A stretch of DNA of 64,000 nt, from the NCBI RefSeq assembly GCF_017052585.1, contig NZ_JAFFHZ010000001.1:3700001-3764000 (forward strand), in the 5' to 3' direction. Under the pieces are notes generated by a model. That model searched no databases, was not told the origin of the DNA, and saw nothing but the letters and a program-made list of their open reading frames with translations. This DNA is from Paenibacillus apiarius (GTDB lineage Bacteria > Bacillota > Bacilli > Paenibacillales > Paenibacillaceae). A program made the position numbers and the translations under genes. Below, in pieces: positions 60,889-64,000 of the stretch. How positions within the stretch are numbered: the first letter of the stretch is position 1; each line of letters starts with the position of its first letter.

Positions 60889-61842
60889 ATGTTCGGTATT
60901 TCATGGAGCGTGCTGAGTGACCCTAATACGCAGTGGATTCTTATCGGTTGCTTGCTGCTCGGGCTGATGAGCGGAATTGTGGGCAGCTTCGCCTATTTGC
61001 GGAAGCAGAGCTTGGTCGGGGATACACTCGCTCATGCCGCTCTGCCCGGCATCTGCATAGCTTTCATGCTGACGGGCGTCAAGTCTTTGCCGTTATTCTT
61101 TCTCGGCGCATTTCTTTCCGGCATGCTGGCGACAGCAGGCATCTCGATCTTGACGCGCTATACGCGCATAAAAGCGGATGCTGCCATGGGAATTATGCTC
61201 TCGGTGTTTTTCGGGGCCGGAATCGTCCTGCTGACGCACATTCAACATTCCAACTATGGAAATCAGAGCGGACTGGATAAATTTTTGTTCGGTCAAGCGG
61301 CATCCATGATTCAGAGCGATGTTTATACCATGGCCGGTGTATCTGTGCTTATCATTGCGGCATGCAGTCTGCTCTTCAAGGAATTCAAGATGCTGAGCTT
61401 CGATCCGGGCTTTGCCCGCGGCCTAGGCTTTCCGGTAGCGATGTTGGAGCAATTGCTGATGCTGTTTACGGTTATGGCCGTCGTCGTCGGCATCCAAGCC
61501 GTTGGCGTAGTGCTTGTCGCCGCGTTGCTGATTACTCCGGCCGTGTCAGCGCGTTATTGGACGGACCGCTTGGGGCTTATGGTCACGTTAAGCGGTGTAT
61601 TCGGCGCAGCAGGCGGCGTCATTGGCACGCTCGCAAGCACGGCGACGAGCAATTTGCCGACGGGACCGCTCAGCGTGCTGGCCGTCACATTCGTATTCCT
61701 TTGTTCCGTGGTGTTTGCGCCACGCCGGGGCATGCTTGCGAAGTGGATCCGCCGTCTTCGCAACAACCGTTCCATTCGCGAGAATGAGCGTTCCCGCCAA
61801 GCGCAAGCGAGCCCGCGGCTGCGGAAGGAGGCGTCCTTATGA
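60889..61842 (+). CDS. mntC: manganese/zinc ABC transporter permease 1 (MntC type)
   Basis: 317 residues, ABC-3 family with about eight helices: GIVGSFAYLRKQSLVGDTLAHAALPGICIAFML, MGIMLSVFFGAGIVLLTHIQ, GVQAVGVVLVAALLITPAVSARYWTDRLG. ATG at 60889 after GAGGTGA, which overlaps the mntB stop. The C-terminus carries a basic, low-complexity tail (NRSIRENERSRQAQASPRLRKE). The next gene overlaps it by 4 bases. Confidence 0.9.
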   Translation: MFGISWSVLSDPNTQWILIGCLLLGLMSGIVGSFAYLRKQSLVGDTLAHAALPGICIAFMLTGVKSLPLFFLGAFLSGMLATAGISILTRYTRIKADAAMGIMLSVFFGAGIVLLTHIQHSNYGNQSGLDKFLFGQAASMIQSDVYTMAGVSVLIIAACSLLFKEFKMLSFDPGFARGLGFPVAMLEQLLMLFTVMAVVVGIQAVGVVLVAALLITPAVSARYWTDRLGLMVTLSGVFGAAGGVIGTLASTATSNLPTGPLSVLAVTFVFLCSVVFAPRRGMLAKWIRRLRNNRSIRENERSRQAQASPRLRKEASL

Positions 61843-62720
61843 CCGACTTGTGGATTATACTGACCGGCGCGCTCGTTGCTGCAACATGCGGAATTTTGGG
61901 CTGTTTCCTCGTGTTGCGGAAAATGTCCATGATAGGCGATGCTATCAGCCATTCCGTGCTGCCGGGTATCGTAATCGCTTTTATGGTGAGCGGTTCGCGC
62001 GATTCGTTCGTCATGCTGCTCGGCGCTTCGATCGTCGGTCTCATTACGGTGTTTCTCATTCAGATGTTCCAACAAAGCGGCGTCCAGTCTGACGCAGCGA
62101 TCGGCGTCGTTTTTACGGCTCTGTTCGCGGTGGGCGTTGTGCTCGTGAGCTTGAATGCGCGTAACGTAGACCTTGACCTAGACTGCGTGCTGTTCGGCGA
62201 AATAGCCTATGTGCACTGGAATACGATATCCATCTCCGGGATCGATATCGTGCCGAAGGCCGTCTGGATCCTCGGATTTACGCTGCTTGTCATTTTGCTG
62301 GTCGTCGGATTGTTCTACAAGCAATTCAAAATATGCGCGTTCGATCCGGCCATGGCGCTCGCCTGCGGCATACCGGTGGCGCTGTTCCACTATTTGCTCA
62401 TGGGGCTCGTCTCGATGACGACGGTGGCCTCCTTCGAAAGCGTCGGCGCCATTCTCGTCGTTGGCATGCTCATCGTGCCGGCATCGACAGCATATTTGCT
62501 TACCGAACGGTTGAGCGTCATGATTGTGTATAGTGTTGCCATCGGCATTACATGCGCGGTTGCGGGATATTATCTGTCCGCCCTGCTGGATGCGTCCATT
62601 GCGGGAATGATGGTGACGGTAGCAGGGGCTTTGTTCGTGCTGGCGCTCATCCTCTCGCCTTCGCATGGCTTGCTCGTTCGTGTGCTGAAGCGCCGCCGGA
62701 TGGCGGAAGGAACTGCATAA
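61839..62720 (+). CDS. mntD: manganese/zinc ABC transporter permease 2 (MntD type)
   Basis: 293 residues, ABC-3 family, paralogue of the preceding permease: GILGCFLVLRKMSMIGDAISHSVLPGIVIAFMV, AAIGVVFTALFAVGVVLVSL, FESVGAILVVGMLIVPASTAYLLTERL. The two permeases are expected to form the heterodimeric channel, as in Bacillus MntCD. Start ATG overlaps the mntC stop (ATGA) with GGAGGCG just upstream. A terminator follows 12 bases after the stop codon. Confidence 0.9.
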   Translation: MTDLWIILTGALVAATCGILGCFLVLRKMSMIGDAISHSVLPGIVIAFMVSGSRDSFVMLLGASIVGLITVFLIQMFQQSGVQSDAAIGVVFTALFAVGVVLVSLNARNVDLDLDCVLFGEIAYVHWNTISISGIDIVPKAVWILGFTLLVILLVVGLFYKQFKICAFDPAMALACGIPVALFHYLLMGLVSMTTVASFESVGAILVVGMLIVPASTAYLLTERLSVMIVYSVAIGITCAVAGYYLSALLDASIAGMMVTVAGALFVLALILSPSHGLLVRVLKRRRMAEGTA

Positions 62721-62732
62721 TGGAGATGAGGG

Positions 62733-62774
62733 AACGCTCCTTGCTCGGTATATTCGGGCAATGGGGCGTTTTTG
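62733..62774 (+). terminator. terminator of the mnt operon
   Basis: AACGCTCCTTGC pairs with GCAA.GGGGCGTT (one bulge), then TTTTG. Confidence 0.7.
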
Positions 62775-62817
62775 TCGTATGATGCGATAACAGACAGTTA
62801 AACTAGGAAGGAAGTCT

Positions 62818-62846
62818 TTGTTGTAGCCGCATCGTTATGATACAAT
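62818..62846 (+). promoter_or_regulatory. SigA promoter of the HAD phosphatase gene
   Basis: TTGTTG, 17-base spacer, TACAAT with TGA before it (extended -10). The leader before the coding start is about 120 bases and has no recognised motif. Confidence 0.65.
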
Positions 62847-62970
62847 GTCGTTATGCAAATTTACGTATGACAAACTTCAACATATTCAAATATACAAGTA
62901 TACAAGCTTCGACAATAACGACGGCAACGAGTCTGAAGCTGGACAGCCAGAGCTGGGAGTGAATGCTGAA

Positions 62971-63705
62971 ATGAGTAAATATACATTATTGGCCCTTGAT
63001 ATGGATGGAACGGTGTTGGACGAAGATCAGAACATCAGCAGTGAAACGGCGGATGCAATTCGCGCCGCGCGCGATGCGGGCGTCATTGTCATGTTCTCTA
63101 CGGGGCGGGCGTTTCAGAACGCGCAGCCTTATGCGGAGGAGCTTGGATTGGAGTCGCCGATGGTAACGGTAAATGGCAGTGAAGTATGGAAAAATCCGCA
63201 TGAATTGCTTGTACGCCACCTGCTTGACCGCGATACGGTTAGAAAAATGGTGGAGCTGTCAGAAAAGCACGACGCTTGGTTCTGGGCTTACTCCACAGAG
63301 CGACAATATAATCGAGAGAACTGGGATGCTGATATTGACGCGGAGGAATGGCTGAAATTCGGCTACTTTACGGAGGATGACAACGTTCGGGAACAGCTGT
63401 GGAAAGAACTGCGCGCGATGGGCGGACTGGAATTGACTAATTCATCGCCTCATAATATAGAGATCAATCCGATCGGAATAAGTAAAGCATCGGGCATTCA
63501 GACCGTGTGCGATCTGCTTGGATTTACGATGTCGCAAGTAGTTGCTGTAGGAGACAGCTTGAATGATCTGGCGGTAATCCGGGCGGCAGGACTTGGCGTT
63601 GCTATGGGCAATGCGCAGGATGAAGTAAAGAACGCGGCGGATGTCGTCGTACGTTCGAACAATGAACATGGCGTGGCCCAAGTAATCCAGGAATATTTAT
63701 TGTAG
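62971..63705 (+). CDS. HAD-superfamily hydrolase, Cof-type (IIB)
   Basis: 244 residues. Motif I LALDMDGTVLD (nucleophile Asp10, acid Asp12), motif II FSTGR, motif III Lys within ISKASGIQ, motif IV VGDSLNDLAVI. The cap (about 85-185) is of the C2 type. Such enzymes dephosphorylate sugar phosphates, pyridoxal phosphate or flavin nucleotides; the substrate is unknown. ATG at 62971 after GGGAGTGAATGCTGAA; the frame is open upstream but lies within the leader. Confidence 0.88.
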   Translation: MSKYTLLALDMDGTVLDEDQNISSETADAIRAARDAGVIVMFSTGRAFQNAQPYAEELGLESPMVTVNGSEVWKNPHELLVRHLLDRDTVRKMVELSEKHDAWFWAYSTERQYNRENWDADIDAEEWLKFGYFTEDDNVREQLWKELRAMGGLELTNSSPHNIEINPIGISKASGIQTVCDLLGFTMSQVVAVGDSLNDLAVIRAAGLGVAMGNAQDEVKNAADVVVRSNNEHGVAQVIQEYLL

Positions 63706-63718
63706 AAAACTTATGGTG

Positions 63719-63749
63719 AGTGTTCAAAAAGTGACTTTTTGAGCAACCT
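63719..63749 (-). repeat. dispersed 30-bp palindromic repeat, copy 3 (inverted)
   Basis: AGTGTTCAAAAAG-TGA-CTTTTTGAGCAACCT, same orientation as 40706-40735 and opposite to 9768-9797, in the gap before the last gene. Confidence 0.75.
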
Positions 63750-63768
63750 CTTTTGGAGGCGTCTATCT

Positions 63769-64000
63769 ATGACCATCCTTGCTTGGTTATGTGTGATCGC
63801 ATTATTTGTTATTGGCATGGCCGGTGCGATCTACCCGATCCTGCCGGGAGCGCTCGCGATCTATGCAGCTTTCTTTGCATATGGCTTGTTTATCAGCTTC
63901 GAACCGTTCGGATTCTGGTTCTGGGCGATACAGACAATGATCGTAGCCGTATTGTTCATAGCCGATTACGTCGTCAATGCATGGGGCGTAAAACGGTTCG
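63769..64000 (+). CDS. DUF456 family membrane protein (YqgC-like), 5' part
   Basis: The first 77 residues are inside the window; the gene runs off the end. ATG at 63769 after TTGGAGGCG. It starts MTILAWLCVIALFVIGMAGA, then has IYPILPGALAIYAAFFAYGLF and WFWAIQTMIVAVLFIADYVVNAWGVKRF. Together these give the G-x-x-x-P-x-LPG pattern and the ADYVVNAWGVKRFG region of DUF456 proteins such as Bacillus YqgC. Function unknown. Confidence 0.8.
   Translation, partial: MTILAWLCVIALFVIGMAGAIYPILPGALAIYAAFFAYGLFISFEPFGFWFWAIQTMIVAVLFIADYVVNAWGVKRF

Overview
The window comes from an endospore-forming member of the Bacillales, most likely Paenibacillus or a close relative. Three kinds of evidence support this. 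It carries spore genes (sspI, two alpha/beta-type SASPs, ylbJ, yunB, lytH, a YjcZ-like peptide). Its gene blocks match Bacillus order (ysgA-sspI, yunB-lytH-lipA-yutD, yuaF-floT, lia). It uses Gram-positive signals: strong AGGAGG ribosome sites, frequent TTG/GTG starts, a Trp T-box and SigW-, SigG- and SigA-type promoters. No plasmid or phage backbone is visible; this is ordinary chromosome with one insertion sequence.

Layout. 1-2555 is the 3' part of a 23S rRNA gene, followed directly, with no 5S gene, by 16 tRNA genes (2636-4078). 4321-6650 is a leftward yuaF-floT (NfeD/flotillin) operon behind a near-consensus SigW promoter. 6739-11618 is a rightward envelope-stress operon that merges Lia and Psp parts: LiaI-like, PspA, PspC, second PspA, LiaF, LiaS, LiaR. 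Next come two poorly characterised genes, zwf, and a full oligopeptide ABC operon (oppABCDF, 14986-20578). prfC (21573-23159) is followed by a degenerate IS1182-family element (23220-24783), flanked by two copies of a 26-bp palindrome, that split a bidirectional terminator.

24812-26700 holds a SAM methyltransferase and a MerR-methyltransferase fusion with a classic 19-bp-spacer MerR promoter. sspI, a Ktr-type potassium regulator, ysgA and a GrpB protein follow. 29734-31601 is an ABC-F gene whose leader has a strong promoter, a 13-codon upstream ORF and a terminator, the layout of ribosome-mediated attenuation. 31708-38280 holds yunB, lytH, lipA, yutD, nadK, ylbJ and a tiny membrane peptide gene.

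38469-47334 contains a truncated globin, a DUF2225 protein, a repeat-bearing intergenic region, pepF, an MFS transporter, a chemoreceptor, a SASP gene with a SigG promoter, and galM. 47440-48827 is a T-box-controlled trpS. 48931-53475 holds a second SASP, yfhP, ctaB with a SCO-type copper protein (cytochrome oxidase assembly), a Toprim protein and a YjcZ-like gene. 53606-58919 holds an MFS transporter, a CvpA-like/transglutaminase membrane protein and a class B PBP. 58983-62774 is a manganese/zinc ABC operon (mntABCD type). A HAD phosphatase and the start of a DUF456 gene end the window.

The points most worth a second look are the ABC-F leader, the IS insertion that duplicated a terminator palindrome, the MerR-methyltransferase fusion, the Lia/Psp hybrid operon, and two families of intergenic repeats. 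All domain and family names come from reading the translated sequences by eye; no database search was run.
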